Below, in pieces: positions 8,826-18,143 of a stretch of 64,000 bases of DNA. The notes under the pieces are model-generated. The model saw only the letters and a list, made by a program, of their open reading frames with translations. It was not told the DNA's origin and ran no database searches. A program made the position numbers and the translations under genes. Origin of the DNA: Pseudoruegeria sp. HB172150 (GTDB lineage Bacteria > Pseudomonadota > Alphaproteobacteria > Rhodobacterales > Rhodobacteraceae); assembly GCF_013184805.1 (NCBI RefSeq), contig NZ_JAATNG010000006.1, forward strand, positions 1 through 64,000, given 5' to 3'. Position 1 is the first letter of the stretch. The number at the start of each line of letters is the position of its first letter.

Positions 8826-10630
8826 TCGAGCCGTCCACACTGTCGGCCGTCGGCTGGAAAAGACCGAAACGCCTGCCGGCAGACTGGCGGGGCGAGCGGC
8901 TGGTCGCAAAGCTCCTGCTCGGAGTCGCCATAGCGATCCTGTTCGTCCTGTTCCTGTTGCCGCCGATCATGATGGCCGTCGCCGCATTCCGGGTCGGCAA
9001 CCTGGCCGGGCAGGGGGACTGGAGCATCCAGCCGTTCGTCGAGACCCTTAGCCGGAGAAGTACCTGGCGCGTCGCGCTGAACTCCATCGTGCTCTCCGCC
9101 GCGTCAAGCTTCGGCGCGCTCGCCATCGGCACCTTTCTCGCCTGGATCTCGGTCCGAACCAGGACCCCGCTGCGCCGCCTTATGACACCGGCGATGGCGG
9201 TGATCCTGGTGATGCCTTCACTGTTCTACGGCCTTGGCTGGTACCTGATGGTGAATGGGAATGCCGCCCCGGTAAACATCCTTCTGCGCGAGTGGTTCGG
9301 CATCACCGGTTCTCCCCTCGGCTCCGGATGGCCGACCATGATCGTCGTCGTGATCGGTTACGTGATCCCGGTTGGCTACCTTTTCATGGTCGGCCCCATG
9401 GCTCGCATGGACGCCGCCCTCGACGACGCGGCCCGAATGAGCGGAGCGTCTCGAAGCGCCGCGTTCTTCACCGTGACGCTGCCGCTCCTACGACCCACCA
9501 TGTTCGGAGTGTTCGTGCTGATGACCTCCTACGGCTTCAGCGCATTTGAGCTTCCGCTGCTGTTCGGCATCCAGGCGGACATTCACGTCTTCTCGACCGC
9601 CGTCTACACGACCCTGACCGGGCAGGACGCGGTGCCCAACTATGCAGGGGCGAGCACGCTATCACTGATACTGACGGTGCTGGTCATCGGTCTTGTCGTG
9701 ACGCGTTCGGCCATCCTGGGCGACCGCCGCTACTCGACCATTACCGGCAAGGGCTTCCGGCCCGAGCCAAAGGACTACGGTCGCATCCAATGGGCTTTCT
9801 TGGCGGTGTTCCTGATTGTCGTTCTCTGGGCCGGTGTGATCCCGCTGGCACAGATGATCATCGGGTCCTTCCAGCCGCTGTTCGGCCTCTCGCTCGGCTT
9901 CACGACAGCAAACTACGAAGCGGTGCTCTCCGAACGGCGCACAGCGTCCACCATCGCGCTGACCCTGATCCTCGCGGCGACCGGCGGTTTCCTTGCGGCC
10001 TTCGTCGCCCTCGTGATGAGCCACATGGCAACGCGCGGCGGGCAGTTCCTTCGCCTCGTTGCGGCCCTGGTTTCGTGGGCGCCGGTGGTCATTCCCGGCA
10101 TCCTGCTTGGTCTGGCGTTGATCACCGCGTATCTGCCGGTTCCGGGACTGCGGAGCCTGATCGGGACCCCGTACATGCTCCTGATCGGTTTCATCGTCGT
10201 GGTGACGCCGATCGCAACCCGGGCGATCGAGGGCGGAGTCCTGCAGATCTCGCCCGAACTGGAGGAGTCGTCCCGGATCTCCGGCGCCTCAAAGGTGGTC
10301 ACCTTCTTCACTGTGGTCATACCACTGGTCCTGCCCAGCTTCCTGGCCGGATGGTTCATCGCCGGTATCGGCGTCGCCGGGAACCTCAGTCTCCCGGTGC
10401 TGCTATCCTCTCCGACGATGCAGACGGTCGCCGTGCAGGCCTACGACGCATATCGGCAGGGCTATGCCACGCAGGCGGCCGCGTTGTTCGTCCTGCTCAT
10501 GCTCGCCGTCGCCATCGTCGGCGGTATCGCCTGGGGTCTGGCGCTTGTCGCAAGCTATCTGCTCAAGCGGATCCGAAGATCCCGCATTGATCGCGCACTA
10601 AAAGACCAAGGGAGAGAGAAGCATGTTTAA
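8822..10630 (+). CDS. ABC transporter permease, fused two-domain (FbpB-like)
   Basis: The 602-aa product contains two consecutive binding-protein-dependent permease domains, each with about six membrane segments. Each has an EAA-type cytoplasmic loop (DDAARMSGAS near residue 205; EESSRISGAS near 483). This fused form is typical of ferric-ion and aminoethylphosphonate-type importers. It is translationally coupled to the ATPase. The end of the gene and the start of the next share a short direct repeat (AAGCATGTTTA at 10620 and about 10641), a local duplication that also duplicates the start context of the binding-protein gene. Confidence 0.9.
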   Translation: MIEPSTLSAVGWKRPKRLPADWRGERLVAKLLLGVAIAILFVLFLLPPIMMAVAAFRVGNLAGQGDWSIQPFVETLSRRSTWRVALNSIVLSAASSFGALAIGTFLAWISVRTRTPLRRLMTPAMAVILVMPSLFYGLGWYLMVNGNAAPVNILLREWFGITGSPLGSGWPTMIVVVIGYVIPVGYLFMVGPMARMDAALDDAARMSGASRSAAFFTVTLPLLRPTMFGVFVLMTSYGFSAFELPLLFGIQADIHVFSTAVYTTLTGQDAVPNYAGASTLSLILTVLVIGLVVTRSAILGDRRYSTITGKGFRPEPKDYGRIQWAFLAVFLIVVLWAGVIPLAQMIIGSFQPLFGLSLGFTTANYEAVLSERRTASTIALTLILAATGGFLAAFVALVMSHMATRGGQFLRLVAALVSWAPVVIPGILLGLALITAYLPVPGLRSLIGTPYMLLIGFIVVVTPIATRAIEGGVLQISPELEESSRISGASKVVTFFTVVIPLVLPSFLAGWFIAGIGVAGNLSLPVLLSSPTMQTVAVQAYDAYRQGYATQAAALFVLLMLAVAIVGGIAWGLALVASYLLKRIRRSRIDRALKDQGREKHV

Positions 10631-10644
10631 AGGGAGGAAAAAGC

Positions 10645-11730
10645 ATGTTTAAGAAACACGGAAGGCGCAGCGCCATGGCGCTGGCAATCCCGCTGGCGCT
10701 GCTGACCGGAGGGACAGCTGCGTGGGCCGACTACGGCGGTGCGCTCGGGTTGCCCGAGCAGGAAGCCAGGTTCCAGGAACTTTACGAGGCCGCCCTCGCT
10801 GCCGGTCAGAACCAGGTGATCGTCTACGGTCCGCCCCCCGCGAAGGTGGTGCTCGACACGTTCCACGAACGGTTCCCAGAGATCGAGGTCATCTACCAGC
10901 AGCTTCAAAGCGCCGAACGGCTGGCGAAGCTCGAACAGGAGAAGCAGACCGGGAACTTTGTAGGCGACATAGCCTCGGACGGCCGGACCCCGGTGGTCTC
11001 GATGGCCGTCGACGGCTGGTGTCAGCCGATCGATCACATCATGGACGTGCCGGAGGAATGGCGCGGCGTCGACAATACCGTGCAGTTCCAGCAGGTCGCG
11101 GTGTTTGGCATGGCGGTGAACACCAATCTGCTCGACATAGCCGACGCACCGACGAGCTGGCGAGAACTCACTTCCGAAGAATGGAAGGGCAAGGTCGTCA
11201 TGGTGTCGCCCGCCGCCGGCGGGGCTGCCGCGTTCACCTTTGCGCAGATGGATCACCCGGAAGCCAACAACGAAAAATACGACGGCATCAAAGAAGGCAT
11301 CAGGGAAAACATCTCGCTTGTCGCCAAGGATGCGCTGGTTCTGCAGGAGGTGGCCGCAGGCAACTACCCGATTGGCGCGCTCGCCTACTATCCCTACTTC
11401 GTCCAGATCAAGGCCCAGGGCGCCCCGATCGAATTCGTGTTCCCGTTCACAGAAGGCGGCGGCAACATGTGGACGAAGAGCGCGCAGTGCCTCATCGTGA
11501 ACGCGCCGAACCCGCTTGCAGCCGAACTCTACATGAACTGGGAGTTCAGCATGGAGGGCCAGAACACACTCTCCGAATCCGGTCTCTATCCGGTGATGCC
11601 CGGCACGCCGGGGCCGGGCGGGCTTCCCCCGCTGGACACGGTCGAACTGATGGAGCAATTACCGGACGAGGAGGCAATCAAGGCCTACGGACCGTTCGTC
11701 CGGGAGGTGATCGCCTTCTTCGGCGGCTGA
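10645..11730 (+). CDS. Periplasmic substrate-binding protein of the Fe3+-type ABC importer
   Basis: The 361-aa product has a clear Sec signal peptide (basic start, hydrophobic core, cleavage near TAAWA at residue 28). The mature part is an extracellular solute-binding protein of the FbpA/aminoethylphosphonate-binding class, with WRELTSEEWKGKV around residue 172 as a family landmark. It captures the ligand in the periplasm for the permease/ATPase encoded just upstream. The ribosome-binding site AGGGAGG is 8 nt before the ATG. Context with a two-component monooxygenase argues for an organic ligand rather than iron, but this is inference. Confidence 0.88.
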   Translation: MFKKHGRRSAMALAIPLALLTGGTAAWADYGGALGLPEQEARFQELYEAALAAGQNQVIVYGPPPAKVVLDTFHERFPEIEVIYQQLQSAERLAKLEQEKQTGNFVGDIASDGRTPVVSMAVDGWCQPIDHIMDVPEEWRGVDNTVQFQQVAVFGMAVNTNLLDIADAPTSWRELTSEEWKGKVVMVSPAAGGAAAFTFAQMDHPEANNEKYDGIKEGIRENISLVAKDALVLQEVAAGNYPIGALAYYPYFVQIKAQGAPIEFVFPFTEGGGNMWTKSAQCLIVNAPNPLAAELYMNWEFSMEGQNTLSESGLYPVMPGTPGPGGLPPLDTVELMEQLPDEEAIKAYGPFVREVIAFFGG

Positions 11731-11747
11731 ACCGCGGATATTGCAGT

Positions 11748-11770
11748 CCCCTCCTCTTGCCGGGGAGGGG
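11748..11770 (+). terminator. GC-rich hairpin after the binding-protein gene
   Basis: CCCCTCC (11748-11754) can pair with GGAGGGG (11764-11770) across a 9-nt loop, 17 nt after the stop codon of the binding-protein gene. There is no T-run, so it is a weak terminator or mRNA 3'-stabilising element rather than a canonical intrinsic terminator. Confidence 0.3.
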
Positions 11771-11806
11771 CTGTTGCCGGGTTTCGAGTATTTGGTATTG
11801 AGGGAT

Positions 11807-12508
11807 ATGCAGGGACCCGGACAACGCGCCACGGCGAAAGTCTCCACTACGGCGCAGCGTGCAGGCGCGCTGCTGCTGTTGCTCGCCCAGCATCCGCGGG
11901 GACTGGGGATAACCCATTTGGCCCGCGAGCTGAACACCCAGAGAGCGCCGCTGTACCGGATACTCGAGGCCCTGCAGTCGCAAGGTCTGGTGCGCCGGAA
12001 TGACCGTAAGCAGTACCTCCTTGGGGTGGCGACGCTCGAACTCGCGAGGGCCTATTCCTCGCAGTTCCCGACCGGGGTCGAGTCGATCCTCGCCATGCTC
12101 GCCAACGAGACCGGTATGACGGCGACGTTGACGTCCGACGACGACGATGTGCTCACCACGATCGTCTCGAAGACACCGGGCACCAACGGCGAGCATGTCT
12201 TCACCCCGCCGGGGTTTCGCCATCCCAGCGGGCCGCTATCCCTGCGGGTCGCGGTCCAGGCGCTTCAGCCGCCTCGCGACGACGACCCGGAAGAGGTGCG
12301 CGAGGCGCGCCGGCTCGGCTACGCGGTCGGCCGGGGGACGGTCGTGCAATCGCGCTACGGCGTTTCCGCGGTAGTGCCGGGCTCCGGGGAGTCCGGCGCG
12401 ATCCTTGTGTTGTCCTTGGTGACGCTCCGCGCGTTCGATCACCGGACCGTCGCCGAGCCGCTGCTGCGCTCGGTGCAAGAGCTCAGCCACGCCATCTCCC
12501 AAACCTGA
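11807..12508 (+). CDS. IclR family transcriptional regulator
   Basis: The product (233 aa from the ATG at 11807) has an N-terminal winged helix (AQRAGALLLLLAQHPRGLG through YRILEALQSQGLVRR) and a C-terminal IclR effector domain. It ends the monooxygenase/importer gene group and probably regulates it in response to the substrate or a product. The start is uncertain: GAGGG precedes 11807 at an unusually short spacing, and the frame is open upstream to 11741, where GTG/TTG starts are possible. The effector domain looks somewhat shorter than in typical 250-260-aa members. Confidence 0.8.
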   Translation: MQGPGQRATAKVSTTAQRAGALLLLLAQHPRGLGITHLARELNTQRAPLYRILEALQSQGLVRRNDRKQYLLGVATLELARAYSSQFPTGVESILAMLANETGMTATLTSDDDDVLTTIVSKTPGTNGEHVFTPPGFRHPSGPLSLRVAVQALQPPRDDDPEEVREARRLGYAVGRGTVVQSRYGVSAVVPGSGESGAILVLSLVTLRAFDHRTVAEPLLRSVQELSHAISQT

Positions 12509-12759
12509 ACCAGCCGTCTCCGGTCGCAACACGCAGGGACGGAAAGGATCCTTGCCACTCCTGAAGTCCTGACCGAGATCAGGGATATCTGGATGACGAC
12601 TCGTTCCCTTCCGAAGTGATTTCCTTTGCGTTTGTTTGAGATAACGTGCGGTAGTCGCGTCTTCCGGAAACAGGAAAACCATCTTTGCGCGCGCCTGTAT
12701 CTCTGATCGGGCCTGACTGAATCGTGGTATCCGGTTGTCAGTGCATCATCGGCTGGAGG

Positions 12760-13284
12760 TTCAGCGGATCGAAAGCCTCCGGGGCCACCGGGCAAAGAAT
12801 TTGGCAGGAATTCTAATCCGAAGATCCGGTCTGCAATGTCTTTGATGGATGGCACGGGAATGGACCAGCCCTGACCAACAACGCGTACGCCCTGCCGCTG
12901 CGCTTTTTCGAGCCCGAGAACCTAGAGATAGGCCGAAAGGCCAAAGAGCGCGCCCGTGCACAGCGCGTCGCGTGCCATGCGACCGCGATCCCGGCGTGAC
13001 AGGTCGAGTCCGAAGATCCCCTTGGTGCAGAGCCGGATTTCCCAGCCCATTACGGGCGCGGCGAAGCCCACCTGACGAGCAGACCGGTCGAAGGCGAAAC
13101 TGAGCGTACCAATGCTGGACGGCCGCAGGTTCGAGACGATCGGCATAATCCCCCGAAGACACGGGCTGACGAGGGAGAGTGCTATGCCTTTGCCGAACTG
13201 ACCGCGTGTTTCCTGCGTCGAAAAATTGGTTTGTTTGTCCGGAATTTTTGGGGGAGGGGACCTCCGGACTCTGGTCACTGACAT
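12760..13284 (-). pseudogene. Possible decayed gene with an in-frame stop
   Basis: An 841-bp gap (12509-13349) has no intact gene. On the minus strand one frame reads like protein on both sides of a TAG at 12922-12924. Upstream it gives SFAFDRSARQVGFAAPVMGW and onward to LFGLSAYL; downstream it resumes with VLGLEKAQRQGVRVVGQGW and continues to about 12760. The composition is protein-like in this frame across the stop, which suggests a recently broken gene. I do not recognise the family and cannot fix its true ends; the upper limit is the last upstream start at 13284. Confidence 0.3.
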
Positions 13285-13349
13285 GAGCCTTCTTGGGTAC
13301 GGCGAGCTTAACGGAACCTAATCACCTGCGGCTTGAACTTGCCATTGGC

Positions 13350-14492
13350 CTAAGCGCTTCGCATCCGCGCCACTGCGTCCCAGTCCAGCTCAAGCCCCAA
13401 TCCGGGCTTTGCAGGAACGCTGAGCATTCCGTCTTTCATCCGGACGCAGCCCGGGGACAGATCAGCCAGTTCCGTCTTGAATGGCCCAAAGTCGGTTTCG
13501 CACTCCATCTCACGCGCATTTGGCATGGCTGCCGCAAGATGGACACTCGCGGTCTCGCAGATGATCCCGGACATACCGATATGCGCCGCATACTCGACAT
13601 CATGCGCGCGCGCGAACTCCACCATGCGGCGCGTCTCGGATATGCCGCCCGATCGCGCAACGTCGGGCTGCAGAACTGACAGGGTGCGGGAAGAGACCAG
13701 ACGTTTGGCCTGATCCAGCGTGTAGTTGCTCTCGCCAGCGGCAAGCGGCACGTCAACCCGCTTACTCAACGTCTCGTAGCCATCTTCATCTTCGGGCTTC
13801 AGCGGTTCCTCGAACCACGCGTAACCGTTCGCGGCCAGCGCATGGCCGACACGGATTGCCTCGTCGAGCTTGAATGCCCAGTTGCAGTCAACGCAAAGAG
13901 AAATGCCGTCGCCGGCGACCGCGCGCATTGCCTCGACGCGTTTCACGGCCTCCGGCACCGGGCCCGCCAGCTTCACCTTCACCCGCGTGAAACCGCGCTC
14001 CATGTAGGTCTGCAGCTCTTCGGTCGCCTCGCCTTCGTCCACCCAGTTAACGGACGCGGCATAGCAGGGCACCTCCGTCCGCCCCGCACCACCGAGAAGG
14101 GTAGAAATGGGCAGCCCCGCTACCTTCCCGAGGATGTCCCACAGCGCGATATCGACACCGGCGATGGCTTCGATCAGCATACCACCGCTCCGGCCGGACA
14201 GGGCCTTGCGCATGGACTCCCACAGGGCCGCGATGTTGCAGGCGTTCTGTCCGACAAGGCGCGGCTTCAGCAGGCGTTCGATCACCTCGGCGTAAGCCTT
14301 GGGGCCGAAACGAGCCAGGGTTTCGCCAACTCCGACGATGCCGGTTTCGGTCCGGACCTCCACGATGACGATAGACACCTCAGTGTACGTGCCCCACGAC
14401 GTGCTTGTCGGACGCGTGAGCTTGGCGGTGATCGGGTGGGCAATGACATCGGCGATCCGATGAGCCTTGGGTAAATGTGCTGCTGTATTCAT
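13350..14492 (-). CDS. Mandelate racemase/muconate lactonizing enzyme family protein (sugar-acid dehydratase-like)
   Basis: The 380-aa product is an enolase-superfamily enzyme. It shows the KVK motif of the second barrel strand (near residue 160), the metal ligands in CVDCNW, the following EEP and the GES, and a distal histidine in AAHIGM. Enzymes of this group abstract the proton alpha to a carboxylate, usually dehydrating or racemising sugar acids. I take the ATG at 14492, one base after the stop of the SDR gene; the frame is open further upstream inside that gene. It is the last gene of the operon that starts with the GntR regulator at 20987, which carries a sugar-type importer, so an aldonate or uronate derivative is the likely substrate. 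Confidence 0.85.
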   Translation of the reverse strand: MNTAAHLPKAHRIADVIAHPITAKLTRPTSTSWGTYTEVSIVIVEVRTETGIVGVGETLARFGPKAYAEVIERLLKPRLVGQNACNIAALWESMRKALSGRSGGMLIEAIAGVDIALWDILGKVAGLPISTLLGGAGRTEVPCYAASVNWVDEGEATEELQTYMERGFTRVKVKLAGPVPEAVKRVEAMRAVAGDGISLCVDCNWAFKLDEAIRVGHALAANGYAWFEEPLKPEDEDGYETLSKRVDVPLAAGESNYTLDQAKRLVSSRTLSVLQPDVARSGGISETRRMVEFARAHDVEYAAHIGMSGIICETASVHLAAAMPNAREMECETDFGPFKTELADLSPGCVRMKDGMLSVPAKPGLGLELDWDAVARMRSA

Positions 14493-14493
14493 G

Positions 14494-15276
14494 TCAGCGA
14501 AAGATCGAGCCACCGTTAACATCAACGGCATTGCCATAAAGGAACGGGGCGTCGTCCGAACAGATATAGAGCATCGCGGCTGCCATGTCCGACGGCTTTC
14601 CCATCCGACGCACCGGCAGCGATCCCGCGATGCGCCCCTTCAGCTCGTCACCGATCTTCGCCATGAACGGCGAGTCCGTCGGACCAGGATTCAGGGCATT
14701 GATACGAATGTTTCCACCGGACAGCTCGCGTGCGATGGACTTCACCAGTGACAGCGTGCCCGCCTTGGACGCCGCATAGGCCGTGTCCACAACAAGTCCG
14801 CCACCGCCGTTCACCCCGGCATCTGACGCGATGCAAAGTATGTTGCCGCCGCTTTCCTGTTTCTTCATCCGCGCAATCGCCGCCTGCGCGCAGAAGAAGG
14901 TGCCAAGCAGGTTCACCTCCATCACATGCCGCCAAAGGGCACGGTCCTGGTCGGGTATCCTCGCGGTGCTGCCGATAGCGGCGCAGGTGATCAGTACATC
15001 GAGGCTGTCGAGCAATTCATCGCACGACGCGAAGGCCGCATCGACGGACGACTGGTCGGCGACATCCATCTCCAGCGCGTGAACGGTTCCGCCAGCCGAG
15101 CGGATGTCTTTGGCTGCTGAATCCAGGGTAGATGCGTTGATATCGCACATCAAGACCTCGGCCTGCTTCGCGGCAAATGCTCGGGCGGCCTCCAATCCCA
15201 TGCCGCTGGCCGCGCCGGTGATCATCACGGTTTTTCCGGAAAAGGCGTCCGGGGCGAAAGTCGAATACAGGGACAA
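14494..15276 (-). CDS. SDR family oxidoreductase
   Basis: The 260-aa product is a classical short-chain dehydrogenase. It has the nucleotide-binding TGAASGMG motif (about residue 20), the NAG-equivalent TCAAIG, and a YAASK catalytic Tyr-Lys pair, and ends in a DVNGG C-terminal motif. The start is TTG at 15276, with AAGGAGAG about 7 nt upstream and the stop of the ATPase gene 1 nt before it. It most likely oxidises a hydroxyl of a sugar or sugar acid in the same pathway as the neighbouring dehydratase. Confidence 0.88.
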   Translation of the reverse strand: MSLYSTFAPDAFSGKTVMITGAASGMGLEAARAFAAKQAEVLMCDINASTLDSAAKDIRSAGGTVHALEMDVADQSSVDAAFASCDELLDSLDVLITCAAIGSTARIPDQDRALWRHVMEVNLLGTFFCAQAAIARMKKQESGGNILCIASDAGVNGGGGLVVDTAYAASKAGTLSLVKSIARELSGGNIRINALNPGPTDSPFMAKIGDELKGRIAGSLPVRRMGKPSDMAAAMLYICSDDAPFLYGNAVDVNGGSIFR

Positions 15277-15277
15277 G

Positions 15278-16333
15278 TCAGGTCTCTCCTTTCAGGGAAT
15301 TGGATGAAGGAATGCGCAGGCCGTTCGCATCGAAGCGATGGACGTTTTCCGGCTCGATGGACAAGCCGATCTCGGCGCCGGTCTCGGCGGCCTCGGGACC
15401 ATTCTGAAGCACGAGGAAAGTGCCCGAGCCAGGAACCTCGACATGCAGCAGCGAACCCGCGCCGGTGTATTCGCTAAGCGACACGCGGCCCCGGAAAAGT
15501 CCGTCCGTCGGCTGCGTGACAGTCAGGTGCTCGGGCCGCATGCCGACGGAAACCACTCCCGCCAGATCGCCTCCGATCTCGGAGACGGCGGAAAGTGACG
15601 CTGCTTCGACAACGTTCATTTTCGGGCTGCCGATGAACTGGGCCACGAAAACGTTCTTCGGGTGGGAATACAGCTCGCGCGGGCTCCCGACCTGCTCGAT
15701 CTGGCCGTCGCGCAGAATGACGATCCGATCCGCCAGCGTCATCGCTTCGATCTGGTCATGCGTGACGTAGATCATCGTGTTTCCAAGCCGCTGGTGCAGC
15801 GCGGCGATCTCGGCGCGCATATGGACGCGAAGTTCGGCATCGAGGTTCGACAATGGTTCGTCGAACAGGAAAATTGCCGGATCGCTGACGATGGCGCGGC
15901 CGATTGCGACACGCTGGCGCTGGCCGCCGGACAGCTCGCGAGGGTAGCGCTCCAGGAAATCCTCCAGTTTCAGCGTTGCCGCTGCCTCGCGGACCCGCGT
16001 CTTGATGTCGGCCGGTTTGACCTTCCGGACCTTCAGGCCGAAACCCATGTTCTGCTCGACCGTCAGGTGCGGGTAGAGCGCGTAGGACTGGAACACCATT
16101 GCCACGCCGCGCCTGGCGGCCTGCACGTCATTCACCAGCCGGTCGCCGATCCGAATCTCGCCGCCAGAGACGTCTTCTAGCCCGGAGATTACCCGCAGGA
16201 GAGTAGATTTCCCGCACCCCGAAGGGCCGACGAACACGACGAAGTCGCCGTCATTTACCTCCAGGTCGACACCCTTGATGACCGACACCGCGCCGAATTT
16301 CTTGGTTACATTGTTCAGTGTCAGGCCGGCCAC
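15278..16333 (-). CDS. Sugar ABC transporter ATP-binding protein (MalK/UgpC-like)
   Basis: The 351-aa ATPase has Walker A GPSGCGKST (residues 36-44), LSGGQRQR, Walker B IFLFDEPLSNLD and YVTHD, followed by the long TOBE regulatory domain that characterises carbohydrate importers. The start is GTG at 16333 with AAGGAA about 8 nt upstream. It lies 31 nt after the second permease gene and is read in the same direction, completing a binding protein-permease-permease-ATPase set. Confidence 0.9.
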   Translation of the reverse strand: MAGLTLNNVTKKFGAVSVIKGVDLEVNDGDFVVFVGPSGCGKSTLLRVISGLEDVSGGEIRIGDRLVNDVQAARRGVAMVFQSYALYPHLTVEQNMGFGLKVRKVKPADIKTRVREAAATLKLEDFLERYPRELSGGQRQRVAIGRAIVSDPAIFLFDEPLSNLDAELRVHMRAEIAALHQRLGNTMIYVTHDQIEAMTLADRIVILRDGQIEQVGSPRELYSHPKNVFVAQFIGSPKMNVVEAASLSAVSEIGGDLAGVVSVGMRPEHLTVTQPTDGLFRGRVSLSEYTGAGSLLHVEVPGSGTFLVLQNGPEAAETGAEIGLSIEPENVHRFDANGLRIPSSNSLKGET

Positions 16334-16364
16334 GGGCAGTTTCCTTGAGAATTTTCAGTTCCGT

Positions 16365-17207
16365 TCATCCCTTGACCCCCGTCATCGCGAAGCTTTCGAC
16401 GATCTGGCGCTGGGCGATCACGTAGACGATGATCACCGGCACCACGGCGAGGCTGGTCGCCGCGAGTTGCAGGTGCCAGAGCGGCATACCGTAGGGGTCG
16501 GTGAAATTGCCGAGCGCAAGCGGCAGAGTGAATTTCTCGAGCGAGCTGAGGAAAACCAGCGGCTCGAGAAACAGGTTCCAGGAATGCAGGAAGGTGATGA
16601 TCGCCACAGCGGCCAGCGCCGGGCGTGACAGGGGCAGGGCGATGCGCCACCAGATCCCGATCCGGCTGAGCCCGTCCAGTTCGCCCGCGTCCTCAAGGTC
16701 CTTCGGCAGTGCCATGAAGTACTGGCGCATGAGGAAGGTCGCAACCACACCCTGCGGTCCGAACACTGGCAGCAGGATCAGCGGCACATGCGTGTCGGTC
16801 AGGCCAAGCCACCGGATCAGGAAGAAGTTCGGAATGATCGTCACTTCCTCGGGTACCATCAGCGCCGACAGCAGGAACACCACCAGAAGGACGGAACCGG
16901 CGAACCGGATCCGCGCCAGCGCATATCCCGCGAGCGACGACACGATCAGCGTCAGGCCAGTCACGACCAGCGCGATATAGATCGAGTTGAAATATTGCCT
17001 GGCGAACGGCTGGTACTCGAACACCTCGACAAAGTTGCGCCACCGCCAGACATCGGGCAGCAGGGACGGCTGCCCGAATATCTCGTTGGCGCTCTTGAAG
17101 CCCGAGCTGACCATCCAGAGGAATGGGAAAACGAACGGGATCGCCACGATGGACAGGCTGATGACCCAGCAGATCCTCTTGATCCGTTGCTGCTGGCGAT
17201 AGGTCAC
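16365..17207 (-). CDS. Carbohydrate ABC transporter permease (MalG-type)
   Basis: The 280-aa product has six predicted membrane segments and an EAA loop (EDAGELDGLSRIG near residue 187), as in MalG/UgpE permeases. The start is GTG at 17207, overlapping the stop of the partner permease by 4 nt and preceded by GGAGGGG. A much longer frame open to 18047 exists but the upstream part is a shadow of the partner gene. Confidence 0.88.
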   Translation of the reverse strand: MTYRQQQRIKRICWVISLSIVAIPFVFPFLWMVSSGFKSANEIFGQPSLLPDVWRWRNFVEVFEYQPFARQYFNSIYIALVVTGLTLIVSSLAGYALARIRFAGSVLLVVFLLSALMVPEEVTIIPNFFLIRWLGLTDTHVPLILLPVFGPQGVVATFLMRQYFMALPKDLEDAGELDGLSRIGIWWRIALPLSRPALAAVAIITFLHSWNLFLEPLVFLSSLEKFTLPLALGNFTDPYGMPLWHLQLAATSLAVVPVIIVYVIAQRQIVESFAMTGVKG

Positions 17208-18130
17208 AAGGATCCCCTCCGCCGCAGCAGGATCTGCACCAGCGTCAGAGCCAGAACGATGAAGAACATGATGATGGCCAGCGCAGAGGCATAGCCGACG
17301 TTGAAGAACTCGAAAGCCTGCTGGTAGATGTAGAAGGCCAGCACGAGGGTTCCGTTCTCGGGGCCGCCGCCGGTCATCAGGTAGATGTGGTCGAAGACCT
17401 TGAACGAACCGATCATGGTGATGACCACGATGATCAGCGTCGCGGGCGCGAGGTTCGGCCAGATCACCATGCGGAAGATCTGCCAGTTCGTGGCGCCCTC
17501 CAGCCGTGCGGCCTCGGAAAAATCGCGCGGAATTGCCTGCAGCGCGGCGATGTAAAGGATCATGTTCAGACCCACCATCTTGATGACCCGGGTCACGATC
17601 ACCGCGAACATGGCCCAGTTGGGTTCGCGCAGCCAGTTCGGTCCGTCTATGCCAACTGTGGCAAGGATCTGGTTCACCGCGCCCGCTTCGCCCTGCAACA
17701 GGAATTTCCAGACAATTGCCCACGCCACGGCCGACGTGACGACGGGCGCGAAAAAGATTGTCCTGAAGACGACAACGCCCCGGAACGGACGGTAAAGAGA
17801 CATTGCCAGCGCCAGCGCCAGCGCGATGTTCATGGGCACGAGACCAAGGGCAAAGACGACCGAGTTGCGCATCACGTGCCAGAAGTCGGGATTCCGGGTA
17901 AGCGCGTCCTGGTAGTTGGCCCAGCCCACAAAGGTCGATGTCTGGCTGAGCATGTTCCACTCGGTCGCGGAGTAGAACACCACTGCAATTAGCGGGCCGA
18001 GGAAGAACACCATGAAGCCTGCGACGGTAGGGCTGACGAACAGCCATGCCGTCAGCATTCCCCGCATCTTCAGGGAAAGTCCCGGCGCACGTTCGGTGCG
18101 CCGGGGGTCGTTCACGGTCGAAGGTTTCAA
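17204..18130 (-). CDS. Carbohydrate ABC transporter permease (MalF-type)
   Basis: The 308-aa product has six membrane segments and an EAA loop (SEAARLEGATNWQIFR near residue 210), as in UgpA/MalF-like permeases. The start codon appears to be TTG at 18130, 13 nt after the binding-protein gene; its ribosome-binding site is weak and a GTG at 18115 is an alternative. It pairs with the overlapping permease gene downstream. Confidence 0.85.
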   Translation of the reverse strand: MKPSTVNDPRRTERAPGLSLKMRGMLTAWLFVSPTVAGFMVFFLGPLIAVVFYSATEWNMLSQTSTFVGWANYQDALTRNPDFWHVMRNSVVFALGLVPMNIALALALAMSLYRPFRGVVVFRTIFFAPVVTSAVAWAIVWKFLLQGEAGAVNQILATVGIDGPNWLREPNWAMFAVIVTRVIKMVGLNMILYIAALQAIPRDFSEAARLEGATNWQIFRMVIWPNLAPATLIIVVITMIGSFKVFDHIYLMTGGGPENGTLVLAFYIYQQAFEFFNVGYASALAIIMFFIVLALTLVQILLRRRGSL

Positions 18131-18143
18131 GGCCCGATCCGTA

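Noticed and set aside
7272-8909. A 545-codon minus-strand open frame opposite the ABC ATPase gene
   Set aside because: The ATPase motifs are unambiguous on the plus strand and the antisense protein has none.
16365-18047. A single 560-aa protein in place of the MalG-type permease
   Set aside because: The upstream half is an out-of-frame reading of the MalF-type permease gene; the GTG at 17207 with GGAGGGG and a 4-nt overlap is the natural start.
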